Source: Paenibacillus plantarum (GTDB taxonomy: Bacteria > Bacillota > Bacilli > Paenibacillales > NBRC-103111). From it: a DNA stretch of 64,000 bases. The position numbers and the translations under genes are program-made. The notes under the pieces were generated by a model. The model saw only the letters and a program-made list of their open reading frames with translations, ran no database searches and was not told the origin of the DNA. Below, piece after piece: positions 9,201 to 17,577 of this stretch (position 1 is the first letter of the stretch; every line of letters begins with the position of its first letter). Location of the stretch: NCBI RefSeq assembly GCF_013141695.1, contig NZ_WHNY01000016.1, forward strand, positions 108,972 through 172,971, read 5' to 3'.

Positions 9201-9638
9201 ATTGACGTACGGACATCGATTACTCTGAAAATAAGTGAGATCGTGCCAATCGATACGGATACAGTAACGCATACCGTGTATGATACCTTAGTTCAACAGA
9301 ATGCAACTGGTGCTTATATAGTACCAACCAAAGCGGCTTCAGCGGACATTTTGCGCATAGCGTTGGCTGATGCTGATTATATACCGCATCAAGGTGCCGC
9401 TAGACTCAAAGGACAATTAGATGCAACGATGCTAACTGTCAATATTCTAGGCGTGGTGAATAATTTAGCAGGGAAACTTATCGTAGATAACGGAGTTACT
9501 TATTTAGAAATTCCATTTATTTCGAAACTAAATCCTTATTATCTCTCTAATCACTACGATTTGAGTGGATTATCTTATACGATAAATGGTCAAGAAAACC
9601 AAGTGGATTATTTAGGTTTTTTCATCTTAAACGAATAA
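6264..9638 (+). CDS. Giant SLH-domain cell-surface protein with FN3 and regulatory-like domains
   Basis: 1124 aa. The GTG at 6264 has GGAGGAG 5 nt upstream. Residues 1-27 form a signal peptide (cut after VQA). Three S-layer homology domains follow at about 33-86, 102-155 and 165-225; each has the conserved pattern of W/Y..I..L...G...G..DG.F.P...VTRAE, the third more divergent. They would bind pyruvylated wall polymer. A DUF-like beta domain leads to a run of ten glycines near residue 324. A repetitive beta-rich region (about 335-500) follows. Near 825-890 a carboxypeptidase-regulatory/CnaB-like domain (DLNGHFQFDQVDPGIPY) is followed by a fibronectin type III domain (about 910-985) and an unassigned C-terminus. 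No enzyme motif is visible. It is monocistronic, with a strong terminator after it. A structural or adhesive surface role is inferred. Confidence 0.9.
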   Translation: MGYFIKRFTSLMLVCALICSFTGIVQAEELPKNALSDINQSYAKAEIEALVNSGVLAGYEDGTFQPTKSVTRAELAKILVLSLGLKINSSQETTQSFQDVASSSWYADYVKTLVAAGITEGTSTETFSPNANVTREELIVFIVRALQLDKLAANRAVNKVFSDQENIADWAQSAVSLAAEIQLVQGIETADQGLVFSPKGLADRQAIARLAFELQAHHEVYKDKANNLSTSESDAHPGITKIEVVSNTSITVTFERNLTNLNKDDFAFDKPLLVVEAAYQTGSKSVVILTTSAQILGTDYHLSFRGKAIDLVVTGVAGLFGGGGGGGGGGSTIAQQLASGKEIDSVIVSQSGTYGPSSGTTTVKNLVLDPGTQGEITLKNIHADHLEVKSGAVNSVKLTNSSVSLLVVNAINNNGQMVRIVVLDGAVITNTEVLSQVILESATTSGTLGNITIKPAAGGKNIAFRGNLNGNILNEASNSHLQIEPPTTGNTQPTVIHSIHYADGITNGVLNVGKDVDIQSIVSVTPITFQGDIDTVLKLLDQYPIGQVDNTLKTKAIEEAKKAMEKAINSSMTGSSDQNTLFDQADKAITNAKALGVTDSELNQSNYNIVKYYFNATQLLLNSVEIQYKPGDNALSVTQMPIFPTSMDPSVAYIWKSDRTDLISPWSFNRPAAGEGDAEVHLTLTLFSGPSSATKTVTIRIKEYNSKVEAGQSVRSDLILIKFDHPVVNSKVSDFSFDKGVQVTNVTQYPYLKEFALLTITGQVSGETYQLQYLNKNIVTLTGNTVNKCTETSCEIPHYYYPASNLIPLPGVMIPGRIIGDTREYTSNGYTGIQNALVKLVGTNQTTHTDLNGHFQFDQVDPGIPYTIEVIKEGYSTASTAQFTLASGEPYFAGMLIMHTKPKQVTDFKTQLVKSNAIFFLWFPQSYDGSIVEYVIYKNGVEVQRTEGVGSTIGNLQPGTSYTFSIKACNDVGCSEPVDIDVRTSITLKISEIVPIDTDTVTHTVYDTLVQQNATGAYIVPTKAASADILRIALADADYIPHQGAARLKGQLDATMLTVNILGVVNNLAGKLIVDNGVTYLEIPFISKLNPYYLSNHYDLSGLSYTINGQENQVDYLGFFILNE

Positions 9639-9660
9639 GCGTCAAATAACCTCACGGTGA

Positions 9661-9715
9661 AATGAGAACAACCCCCAAAAACAATATGGGGGTTGTTCTC
9701 ATTCGATTATTTTTT
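9661..9715 (+). terminator. Strong terminator after SLH gene
   Basis: A perfect 16-bp stem (9661-9676 with 9688-9703; GAACAACCCCC/GGGGGTTGTTC core), 11-nt loop, and T-rich tail at 9708-9715. It also lies at the end of the convergent aldo/keto reductase gene. Confidence 0.85.
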
Positions 9716-9735
9716 CATAAGCAGCTTAACGGATC

Positions 9736-10737
9736 TCAACTAAACTCACGCCTCCGCGGCAAAGAAAACCATAGTCCATCGAGCCATGCTAGCTCCTGTT
9801 CCGTTAACTTATCCATGTGAGCAGCACGCAGACTGGCGTCCAACTGCTCCGGACGACTCGCACCAATGATCGCGGATGTGATTCCCGGTTGCTGAGTAAC
9901 CCATCGCACGGCCGTTGTTGTTGGATCAAAGTTACGTTCTTGGCACCAGGCTTGGTACTTCTCAACCGCGACAAACTGCGCTTCTTGCCAATATCGCTCC
10001 TGATACAAAGAACCCGCATTGTTTCCGAGTCCAAAACGAGTCCCCTCTTCCACACTTGCATTGTTCCTATAGCGGCCCGTCAACAGGCCTCCCGCTAGTG
10101 GGTTGTAACTGATAATCCCAAGCCCCTCATCAAGGGCCATTGGAACCAGGTCTTCCTCAATCATGCGAAACAAGAGATTGTAGCGGGGCTGAACGCTCAC
10201 AAGTCGGATGTAATTCTTTCTTTCAGCAATTCCGTTAGCTTTTGCCACTTGCCAAGCACGCCAATTGGATACACCTATGTAGCGAACTTTGCCTTGCTCA
10301 ACCAGATCATCGAACGCACGTAAAGTTTCATCCATAGGTACGCTTGGGTCAAATTGATGAGCTTGATAGAGGTCAAGATAATCCGTTTTTAGACGGCGAA
10401 GGCTCTCCTCAACAGATGATAGGATATGCTTCCTACTCAACCCACGATCATTTGGACCAAGTCCCATCGCACCAAAACACTTTGTCGCTAACACCACTTT
10501 GTCTCGTTTACTCTCTAACCATTCCCCAATAATCGATTCAGTTGCACCCGCGATGGCGTGCGAAGTTCTCCCAATGGGATACACATCTGCCGTATCAATA
10601 AAACTCACGCCAGCGTCGAACGCCTTATCAAGAATTTCGAAGGAGGTTTTTTTGTCTGCCTGATTGCCAAATGTCATCGTGCCCAGACACAGATTCGTTA
10701 CCTTTAATCCGGATTGTCCTAAAGAGCGAATTTCCAC
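9736..10737 (-). CDS. Aldo/keto reductase (YajO/Tas-like)
   Basis: 333-aa NADPH-dependent oxidoreductase with a TIM-barrel AKR fold. FIDTADVYPIGRTSH holds the catalytic Asp and Tyr, KVVLATKCFG the catalytic Lys, and YLDLYQAHQFDPSVP the His. RYIGVSNWRAWQ and the C-terminal GITSAIIGASRPEQL bind the cofactor. The open frame extends upstream, but a GTG at 10737 has AAAGAGGTG 6 nt before it and begins MEIRSLGQSGLKVTNLCLGT, the usual start of this subfamily. It is a single gene followed by an AraC regulator on the same strand. Substrate unknown. Confidence 0.92.
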   Translation of the reverse strand: MEIRSLGQSGLKVTNLCLGTMTFGNQADKKTSFEILDKAFDAGVSFIDTADVYPIGRTSHAIAGATESIIGEWLESKRDKVVLATKCFGAMGLGPNDRGLSRKHILSSVEESLRRLKTDYLDLYQAHQFDPSVPMDETLRAFDDLVEQGKVRYIGVSNWRAWQVAKANGIAERKNYIRLVSVQPRYNLLFRMIEEDLVPMALDEGLGIISYNPLAGGLLTGRYRNNASVEEGTRFGLGNNAGSLYQERYWQEAQFVAVEKYQAWCQERNFDPTTTAVRWVTQQPGITSAIIGASRPEQLDASLRAAHMDKLTEQELAWLDGLWFSLPRRREFS

Positions 10738-10947
10738 AATAAGCACCTCTTTCCCCACGTTATAGTTATTTTTCGATCGAGAAAACTTCTTTTGCAACCG
10801 TCAGGGCGGACATTGCCTTCGGCCATTCGCATCCCTACTTCCACTTTATTAATTTTGCTCTTCTAAATAAGCTTTGCGTAATTTAATTATGCAACGAATC
10901 CATAAGAAACTGGTATCCTGATCATCTTAAATGTTTGCCTATTTCTC

Positions 10948-11889
10948 TCACACATTAGATACTTGCTCTGTAGTGTCCTGTACTTGATCATATGTTTCCT
11001 TGATCCGCTTTTTATCGGCTTTGGGCGGATAACCATACATTCGAGAATACTCACGGCTAAACTGAGATGCACTTTCGTAACCCACTCGGTAGGCAACCTC
11101 AGAAGCATCCACCGATTCTGTTAACAATAAGCGCCGTGCTTCTTGTAACCGGATTTGTTTTTGAAATTGAAGAGGGCTCATCGCAGTAATTTCTTTAAAG
11201 TGTCTATGTAACGAAGAAACACTCATATTCGCTATTTCGGCAAGTTCTTCAATTCGTAAGGGGCTGGCATAGTTGTTTATGACTTGTTCAATTGCAACAT
11301 TGATTTGATGGGTTGAGCTTCCTTCCATGACAAGTTGCTCCAAAATAATCCCATTCTGTCCTTGCAGCACCCGATAAAGAATTTCCTTTGTAAATAGTGG
11401 AGCAAGCACCGGAATATCTTTCGGACTATCCAGCAAACGAGCTAACCTAATAACCGAATCTAACAAAGATGTTTCGATCTGGCTGACAAACATAGCCCGC
11501 TTCGGATATTGTTTAGGGTCCGTACGAAATTCAGTATCATGTAGAAGCTCTAGGATTTGACTCGGTGTAAATTCAAGTTTGAAACCCAAATAGGGAATAT
11601 CGGAAGTGGCGTCAGTGACTTGGGAGGTAACGGGTAAATGAACGGATGCAACAAGATAATCGGCAGGACTGTACCTAAAGCGTTCCTGTGCCAGCCAAAC
11701 TTCCTTCGCCCCTTGAACTACCATACAAAAAGAAGGCTTGTAAACGCCATGGCTTTGTCCAGCCGCTTGCGAGACACGTATGAAAAATAAGGATGGAATA
11801 GCCGTTGGGTGAACACCATCCTTTTGTGCATAGCGCTCTATGATTTTGCTAAGTTCCTTCTGCTGTTTACTGATGATTATTTCAGTCAT
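10948..11889 (-). CDS. AraC-family regulator with AraC_N cupin domain
   Basis: 313 aa. The N-terminal AraC_N-type domain (about 25-180; PSFCMVVQGAKEVWLAQERFRY, read in parts) is followed by two helix-turn-helix units at 205-300 (IEELAEIANMSVSSLHRHFK and ASEVAYRVGYESASQFSREY). The ATG at 11889 has AAGGAG 7 nt upstream; the longer frame beginning at 12054 lacks a site. It is divergent from the aldo/keto reductase at 12074, which it very likely controls; this pairing is common for this regulator family. The inducer is unknown. Confidence 0.9.
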   Translation of the reverse strand: MTEIIISKQQKELSKIIERYAQKDGVHPTAIPSLFFIRVSQAAGQSHGVYKPSFCMVVQGAKEVWLAQERFRYSPADYLVASVHLPVTSQVTDATSDIPYLGFKLEFTPSQILELLHDTEFRTDPKQYPKRAMFVSQIETSLLDSVIRLARLLDSPKDIPVLAPLFTKEILYRVLQGQNGIILEQLVMEGSSTHQINVAIEQVINNYASPLRIEELAEIANMSVSSLHRHFKEITAMSPLQFQKQIRLQEARRLLLTESVDASEVAYRVGYESASQFSREYSRMYGYPPKADKKRIKETYDQVQDTTEQVSNV

Positions 11890-12058
11890 TATCTTCTCCT
11901 TGTTCCTATTTCTCTTAGTTCGATTATAATCCATATTTGTCTGTCGCATAAGTCGTCGTGAGAGGATTAGGCAAACATTTGGCACGAATGGGATAACTGT
12001 CTCTAGGTCATCTCGTGCATAATAAGTAAGAGAATATGGAAAATACGACATCATTTAA

Positions 12059-12925
<867 letters not shown>

Positions 12926-12940
12926 CGCGAATAAAATGAG

Positions 12941-12990
12941 AAACAGCGGCAGTCATGGACTTTCTTCCCGTCCGAGGCTGCCGCTGTTTT
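12941..12990 (+). terminator. Terminator after aldo/keto reductase
   Basis: AAACAGCGGCAG pairs with CTGCCGCTGTTT (10-12 bp) around a 25-nt loop, followed by TTTT. Confidence 0.75.
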
Positions 12991-13060
12991 CTGATTTCGG
13001 CACTCTTTCCTTATTATTTGGTATTCTGATTAAACAAAGTATTTTATTTGAAATAGTACC

Positions 13061-13089
13061 TTGACAGTCATAGTACTATGCCGTATTAT
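13061..13089 (+). promoter_or_regulatory. Promoter of the PadR operon
   Basis: TTGACA (13061-13066), 17 nt, TATTAT (13084-13089). A consensus TATAAT also occurs at 13087, but with a 20-nt spacing. Confidence 0.7.
13069..13080. promoter_or_regulatory. Palindromic operator inside the PadR promoter spacer
   Basis: CATAGTACTATG is a perfect 12-bp palindrome located between -35 and -10. A half copy (ATAGTAC) precedes the -35 at 13053. It is the natural candidate for autorepression by the PadR protein. Confidence 0.6.
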
Positions 13090-13109
13090 AATAAATGTGA
13101 GGTGATGAT

Positions 13110-13439
13110 ATGAGCGAGAACAAAATTACATCCGACCTGCTCCGCGGACATACCGATACGATGATACTACGGCTCTTATCCGAAGCTGACCGCTACGGTT
13201 ACGAAATTGTCAAATTGATTGCTGAACGCTCGGGCGGCGAATATGAATTAAAAGAAGCCACGATGTACTCCAGCGTTAAGCGGCTTGAAACAGACGGCGA
13301 TATCGAGTGGTACTGGGGTGATGAATCTCAGGGAGGAAGACGCAAGTATTTCAGGATTACTGAAAAGGGCAAAAGTGCTTACGTTCGCAACAAGAACAAT
13401 TGGGAGTATTCGAAGCGCGTACTAGAAAATTTATTATAA
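13110..13439 (+). CDS. PadR-family transcriptional regulator
   Basis: 109 aa, a minimal PadR (s2 subfamily) winged helix. DLLRGHTDTMILRLLSEADRYGYEI is the usual N-terminus (read in parts), with ELKEATMYSSVKRLETDGDIE as recognition helix and wing, and GGRRKYFRITEKG after it. GAGGTGATG lies just before the ATG. It is first in an operon with a pentapeptide protein and an ABC exporter. PadR proteins of this type often sense toxic small molecules and control DrrAB-like pumps, so drug-responsive control is a reasonable inference. Confidence 0.92.
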   Translation: MSENKITSDLLRGHTDTMILRLLSEADRYGYEIVKLIAERSGGEYELKEATMYSSVKRLETDGDIEWYWGDESQGGRRKYFRITEKGKSAYVRNKNNWEYSKRVLENLL

Positions 13440-13452
13440 GGGAGAGATTGCT

Positions 13453-14322
13453 ATGATGAATCAGAAATTAACGAACTATTTGAACGGTATTTTCACGCCA
13501 TACGATGGGGTAAAAAGCGTCACCGAATTAAAGACAGACCTGCACTCCGATTTGCAAGAGCGATATCGTGAACTCAAAGCTGAGGGCAAAGACGATGAAA
13601 CAGCGTTTCATATGACCATTGAGAGCATCGGCGACATCGAACAAACGATTCTGGAAGTCGCCAACCTCTCCCGCTCGCTGGAACGGCAAGTCGTGACCAA
13701 TTTTAGCGCAAGCAACCTGGCAATGAGCGACTTTGCAGGCGTTAAGGCTCATAAAGGTCAATTTAATGCTAGCGCTTTACGCGGCGCCGACTTTGCAGGT
13801 GCAGACTTGACTGGAAGTTCGTTTAAGACCAGTGACCTACGTGAAGCCAATTTTGACGGCGCTAATCTGACAGACTGTACCCTAACTGCAACTGACCTTA
13901 CGAATGTAAGCTTCAATGAATCGATCCTTGTACGCACTAACTTTAGCGTTTCGGGGATGGAGGGTGCGAAATTCACAGGCGCCAAATTCACCGACGTTAC
14001 GCTAAGCAAGATCGACCTCAGAAAAACAATCTTTGAAAACTGTATCTTTGACGGCGTGGACTTCGAATTATCCGACCTGAGCGGGGTGCGTTTTGACGGG
14101 CAAACCTTTATAGGCGTTAAGTTTGACAAATCGGCAGTAAACGAAGTTTCATTTAAGGGCGCTATACTCAAGAATGTGTCTTTTCAAGCGTTCTTTTCAT
14201 TAACAAATAAGTATTACCGTGCGTTCAAAACCATATGCTTTGATGATGCAGTCATGGATAAGCTGACCTATGCTTCGCTTAAAGGCGTGGGGGCCGATTT
14301 GTCCAAAGTTACAGTTCGATAA
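13453..14322 (+). CDS. Pentapeptide-repeat protein with HAAS-like N-terminus
   Basis: 289 aa. Residues 1-75 look like the helical HAAS/permease-prefix domain often encoded next to PadR (TELKTDLHSDLQERYRELKAEGKDDETAF, read in parts). Residues 85-285 contain about 30 consecutive A(D/N)LXX-type pentapeptides (RGADF AGADL TGSSF ... REANF DGANL TDCTL), predicted to form a right-handed quadrilateral beta helix. There are no membrane spans. GGGAGAG precedes the ATG, 13 nt after the PadR stop. Some pentapeptide proteins (Qnr, MfpA, AlbG) mimic DNA and protect gyrase. Whether this one does is unknown; its place between PadR and a DrrA-like ATPase suggests antibiotic response. Confidence 0.88.
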   Translation: MMNQKLTNYLNGIFTPYDGVKSVTELKTDLHSDLQERYRELKAEGKDDETAFHMTIESIGDIEQTILEVANLSRSLERQVVTNFSASNLAMSDFAGVKAHKGQFNASALRGADFAGADLTGSSFKTSDLREANFDGANLTDCTLTATDLTNVSFNESILVRTNFSVSGMEGAKFTGAKFTDVTLSKIDLRKTIFENCIFDGVDFELSDLSGVRFDGQTFIGVKFDKSAVNEVSFKGAILKNVSFQAFFSLTNKYYRAFKTICFDDAVMDKLTYASLKGVGADLSKVTVR

Positions 14323-14335
14323 GGAGAAAAAACTG

Positions 14336-15097
14336 ATGCCAACTAATTCAATTCAAGTCGTTGGATTGCAAAAGTCCTACAAGCAGCATCAAGTTCTAAA
14401 GGGCGTTGATTTCGAGGTGGAAAAGGGCAGTATTTTCGCCCTTCTCGGCTCCAACGGCGCGGGCAAGACAACGGTTGTCAAAATCCTCACTACGCTGCTT
14501 AAACAGGATAGCGGAACCGCCACCGTAAATGGATTCGATGTTGCGTCAAAACCCGATCATGTGCGGCAGGCGATCTCTCTGACGGGGCAATTTGCCGCGG
14601 TGGACGAAATTTTGACCGGTCGGGAAAATCTGATCATGATTGCGAAACTGCGATACCTCAAAGATCCGCGTCAAGTTGCAGACGACTTGCTTAAACGCTT
14701 CGACTTGACTGACGCCGCCGACCGCAGGGCGTCTACGTATTCCGGTGGTATGCGCCGCAGGCTCGACATCGCCTTGAGCCTTGTGGGTAATCCTCAGATC
14801 ATTTTCCTCGACGAGCCGACAACTGGACTTGACCCCGAGGCGCGCATCGAGGTTTGGAAGATTGTTAAGGAACTTGCGGGCGGCGGTACGACAGTACTCC
14901 TAACCACGCAGTATTTGGAGGAAGCTGAACAGCTTGCTGACCGAATTGCTATTCTGCATGAAGGTAAGATTATCGCAAGCGGCACGCTCTCGGATCTTAA
15001 AAAGCTCTTTCCATCTGCAAAGGTGGAGTATATTGAAAAACAGCCATCATTAGAGGACATATTCCTCTCTATCGTCGGCAAAAAGGAGGCGAAGTAA
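14336..15097 (+). CDS. ABC transporter ATP-binding protein, DrrA/CcmA type
   Basis: 253 aa. Walker A GSNGAGKTT near residue 40, Q-loop in the GQFAAVDEILTGRENL region, signature YSGGMRRRLDIA near 140, Walker B IIFLDEPTTGLD, and H-loop replaced by TTQYLEEAE, which is typical of DrrA proteins. The ATG at 14336 follows AAGGAG. It pairs with the permease that starts immediately after its stop. The likely role is ATP-driven export of a hydrophobic drug or lipid, under PadR control. Confidence 0.93.
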   Translation: MPTNSIQVVGLQKSYKQHQVLKGVDFEVEKGSIFALLGSNGAGKTTVVKILTTLLKQDSGTATVNGFDVASKPDHVRQAISLTGQFAAVDEILTGRENLIMIAKLRYLKDPRQVADDLLKRFDLTDAADRRASTYSGGMRRRLDIALSLVGNPQIIFLDEPTTGLDPEARIEVWKIVKELAGGGTTVLLTTQYLEEAEQLADRIAILHEGKIIASGTLSDLKKLFPSAKVEYIEKQPSLEDIFLSIVGKKEAK

Positions 15098-15865
15098 ATG
15101 GAAACGGCAAAAAACCACTTCTTCACCGATATTAGCGTTATGCTTGGACGGTCCATGCGCCATATTTTCCGCAGTATGGACACCATCATCACAGTCTGCA
15201 TCACGCCAATTGCCATGATGCTGCTGTTCGTCTATGTGTTAGGCGGAGCCATTCAAACCGGAACGGATAACTATGTGAATTACCTGTTGCCAGGCATACT
15301 GCTGATGGCGATCGCAAGCGGGATAGCCTATACCTCTTACCGCCTGTTTATGGATAAGCAGCGAGGCATATTCGAGCGGTTTCACACGATGCCGATTTCA
15401 CGTTCCGCCTTGCTTTGGGGACATGTGCTGACCTCTCTGGTGTCCAATGCCATATCACTAATCGTCATCATTCTTGTAGCGTTGATTATGGGTTTTCGTT
15501 CGTCCGCGGGCATACTGCCATGGCTTGCCGTAGTAGGCATACTAGCGTTGTTTACATTGGCCTTAACTTGGGTTGCGGCGATTGCCGGACTGTCCGCAAA
15601 AACGATTGAAGGTGCAAGCGCATTTTCCTATCCACTCATCTTCCTGCCGTTTATCAGTTCGGCGTTTGTTCCGACCGAGTCAATGCCGACGGTCGTTCGT
15701 GCCTTTGCCGATAACCAGCCGGTGACCTCGATCGTGAACGCCATCCGTGCGCTACTGGCAGAGCAGCCAGTGGGCAATGAGATATGGGTCGCTCTTGCAT
15801 GGTGCGTTGGGATTTTGGTAGTAGCCTATATCTTCGCGATGAGGGTGTATAAAAATCGGGTGTAA
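15098..15865 (+). CDS. ABC-2 type permease, DrrB-like
   Basis: 255 aa with six predicted membrane spans and the ABC-2 family signature LIFLPFISSAFVPTESMP after the fourth span. The ATG directly follows the ATPase stop codon, so the two subunits are translationally coupled. GGAGG lies inside the end of the ATPase gene. It is the last gene of the PadR operon; a terminator follows within 30 nt. Confidence 0.92.
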   Translation: METAKNHFFTDISVMLGRSMRHIFRSMDTIITVCITPIAMMLLFVYVLGGAIQTGTDNYVNYLLPGILLMAIASGIAYTSYRLFMDKQRGIFERFHTMPISRSALLWGHVLTSLVSNAISLIVIILVALIMGFRSSAGILPWLAVVGILALFTLALTWVAAIAGLSAKTIEGASAFSYPLIFLPFISSAFVPTESMPTVVRAFADNQPVTSIVNAIRALLAEQPVGNEIWVALAWCVGILVVAYIFAMRVYKNRV

Positions 15866-15894
15866 AGAATATATACCTGTACCAGCTCAGCTCT

Positions 15895-15918
15895 AAGCAC
15901 CGCTTTGGTGCTTTTTTT
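15895..15918 (+). terminator. Terminator of the PadR/DrrAB operon
   Basis: AAGCACC - GCTTT - GGTGCTT hairpin followed by TTTTT. Confidence 0.85.
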
Positions 15919-16007
15919 GCTTTCTTTCATTTTTTCACACTGGACAATCGCCAATTCTTACTGTTCATAGTAACAATCCTTGAATATAAACGGTTGGACT
16001 TATAGAC

Positions 16008-16976
16008 TTAAGAGAATCTTAAAATGGCTAAACGCTCTTCCAAAATTACACGCAGTTCATCAGGAATTCGCTCAAACTCGACCCCTTTCCCCAAAAACAA
16101 AAGCCAATCCGCATAATACGCCAACGCCTCGACATCGGTCACATCCAACTGACATTGAATATCCCGCTCGACTGAAACATCCCAGTTAAGGACAAAATTA
16201 TCCCAGGCGGGTGCATACGCTTAAAGCGCTGAATCCCAATCGTATCAAGTTTCACAACAAAAAACGGCTTCACGTGCGCGAAGCCGTTTTTTGTTCAAAA
16301 TCTCTTCTTCAGACAACTTCATCACCTGCTCAGAAATTGCCGAATTCCGCAGCATCTCCACAGGCAAATAATGAAACTCATCCGTATCAAAATTATAAAC
16401 CTCGACAAGCCACTGAGCGTTCGAGTTAAATATATGTAGCAAAAAAACGTCCAGTAACAGCGGCCAGCCAAAACTCAGCTCGTAAGTCACCCGTAAATGC
16501 TTATCCCGCACAGCAAGCGAAATCAGTTGGTTTAGCTCCGCAGGCGCCGCATCATCGAGCTCCAACAGATTCGGATTGGCGGGATTTGTATTTTCGAAAA
16601 GCAAAATATTATTCAGCTCGATCAGCTCGTCCTGCTGGGTTTGAGACGCGATGCCGATAAGTTTTTCAGTGATTGAGCGGCGATTTTGCAGATAAGGCAA
16701 CTGCGAATTTTTCGAGGCGATAAAGCTAATAAAAATCGCCTTCAACTCTTCTGGTGTGAAGCGAGCGGCGGGTAGATATTGATTTTGCAGGACATTGTAT
16801 CCGCCACCGCGCCCCAACTCGGACGTCAGTGGGAAACCCATCGCCTGAATCTCGTTTATGTCGCGAATCGCCGTCGCGCGGGAAATCTTGAACTCTCTCT
16901 GAATCTCGGCAATCGTAAAATGCGCGCGGTTATTGATGTAACGCATGATCAGGTTAACTCGTTCTGTTTTCTTCAT
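16008..16976 (-). pseudogene. WYL-domain (YafY/DeoR-type) regulator with two compensating frameshifts
   Basis: The N-terminal frame (16976-16245) encodes an HTH_11 helix-turn-helix (FTIAEIQREFKISRATAIRD), the GGGY hinge and most of a WYL ligand-binding domain (NSNAQWLVEVYNFD). Within the A6 run at 16259-16264 the frame shifts: the conserved sequence continues one frame over as NGFAHVKPFFVVKLDTIG then IQRFKRMHPP. About 50 nt later, near 16206, a missing base restores the original frame, which runs on as WDNFVLNWD ... ILEERLAILRFS to a stop at 16008. As it stands, translation stops at 16245. The two indels cancel, so this is a recent lesion, a sequencing artefact, or less likely recoding. It is divergent from two GyrI-like genes it presumably controlled. 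Confidence 0.8.
16256..16295. repeat. Perfect 16-bp inverted repeat inside the WYL gene
   Basis: The arms at 16256-16271 and 16280-16295 (core AAAAAACGGCTTC) have an 8-nt loop. A- and T-runs at the ends make it look like a bidirectional terminator. It coincides with the first frameshift and encodes part of the conserved protein in the shifted frame. Confidence 0.7.
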
Positions 16977-17014
16977 GATTTTATTATATCAAAAATGTAG
17001 CATTTCGATAATCA

Positions 17015-17031
17015 GTATCATTTTTTGATAC
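17015..17031. promoter_or_regulatory. Inverted repeat in the divergent WYL/GyrI promoter region
   Basis: GTATCA - TTTTT - TGATAC, 6-bp arms, in the 110-nt gap between the WYL regulator and the first GyrI-like gene. A second TATCAAAAATG half copy lies at 16987. It is a candidate operator. Confidence 0.4.
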
Positions 17032-17086
17032 ATTTGAGAAATAGAATCAATTTTGTAAAGAATAAATCCACAAAGGAGAGAACAAA

Positions 17087-17566
17087 ATGACTAACTACTC
17101 TATCAAAACAATCTCAGAAAATTACAAGATGACTGCTTTCGGTGTTTCATTTGATGACTTCAATGACTGGGCAGGTAATGCAGCAAAAACTGCAGCGAAA
17201 AAAGCTGAAATCACTGAAAATGGCAAACTTGCTGAACTTCTCGCACTCGCTGACGGACAAGAATATCAAATTAATTACAACTTCGACCACAAGCCTTGGC
17301 GCGGCTTCGGCGTTATGGGTGAGTTCAACGTGGAAGGCACGGTTGTCCTCGACTTCCTCGCTGGCGAGTATATCGTAGTTCCTGGGACAGGCGCTGACAA
17401 AGAGCGCCTTGCAGACGAAATCACAGGCAAAGTTTTCGGCGGCCTGATCCAGGAAATCACAGAATACAAATACGTTGGTCCTGGTAACTCCACGTTCGTA
17501 AAAGCAAATGAAACGGGTGAATTCTACGGCGAAATGTGGCTTCGTGCAAATAAAGTCCAAAACTAA
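17087..17566 (+). CDS. GyrI-like small-molecule-binding domain protein, copy 1
   Basis: 159 aa, a stand-alone SHV/GyrI-like effector-binding fold: alternating strands, TVVLDFLAGEYIVVPGTG in the middle and GNSTFVKANETGEFYGEMW at the end, where the conserved acidic residue of the ligand pocket lies. No DNA-binding domain is present. AAAGGAGAG precedes the ATG. It is followed 11 nt later by a paralogue of the same length and is divergent from the broken WYL regulator. Such proteins can bind or hydrolyse xenobiotics; no ligand can be named. Confidence 0.78.
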   Translation: MTNYSIKTISENYKMTAFGVSFDDFNDWAGNAAKTAAKKAEITENGKLAELLALADGQEYQINYNFDHKPWRGFGVMGEFNVEGTVVLDFLAGEYIVVPGTGADKERLADEITGKVFGGLIQEITEYKYVGPGNSTFVKANETGEFYGEMWLRANKVQN

Positions 17567-17577
17567 GGAGCACTCAC

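Noticed and set aside
13758..14171. Minus-strand open frame of 137 codons
   Set aside because: A mirror of the pentapeptide repeats, caused by their codon periodicity.
16256..16295. Insertion-element or MITE remnant in the WYL gene
   Set aside because: The hairpin encodes the conserved protein in the shifted frame, has no target duplication and is only 40 nt long.
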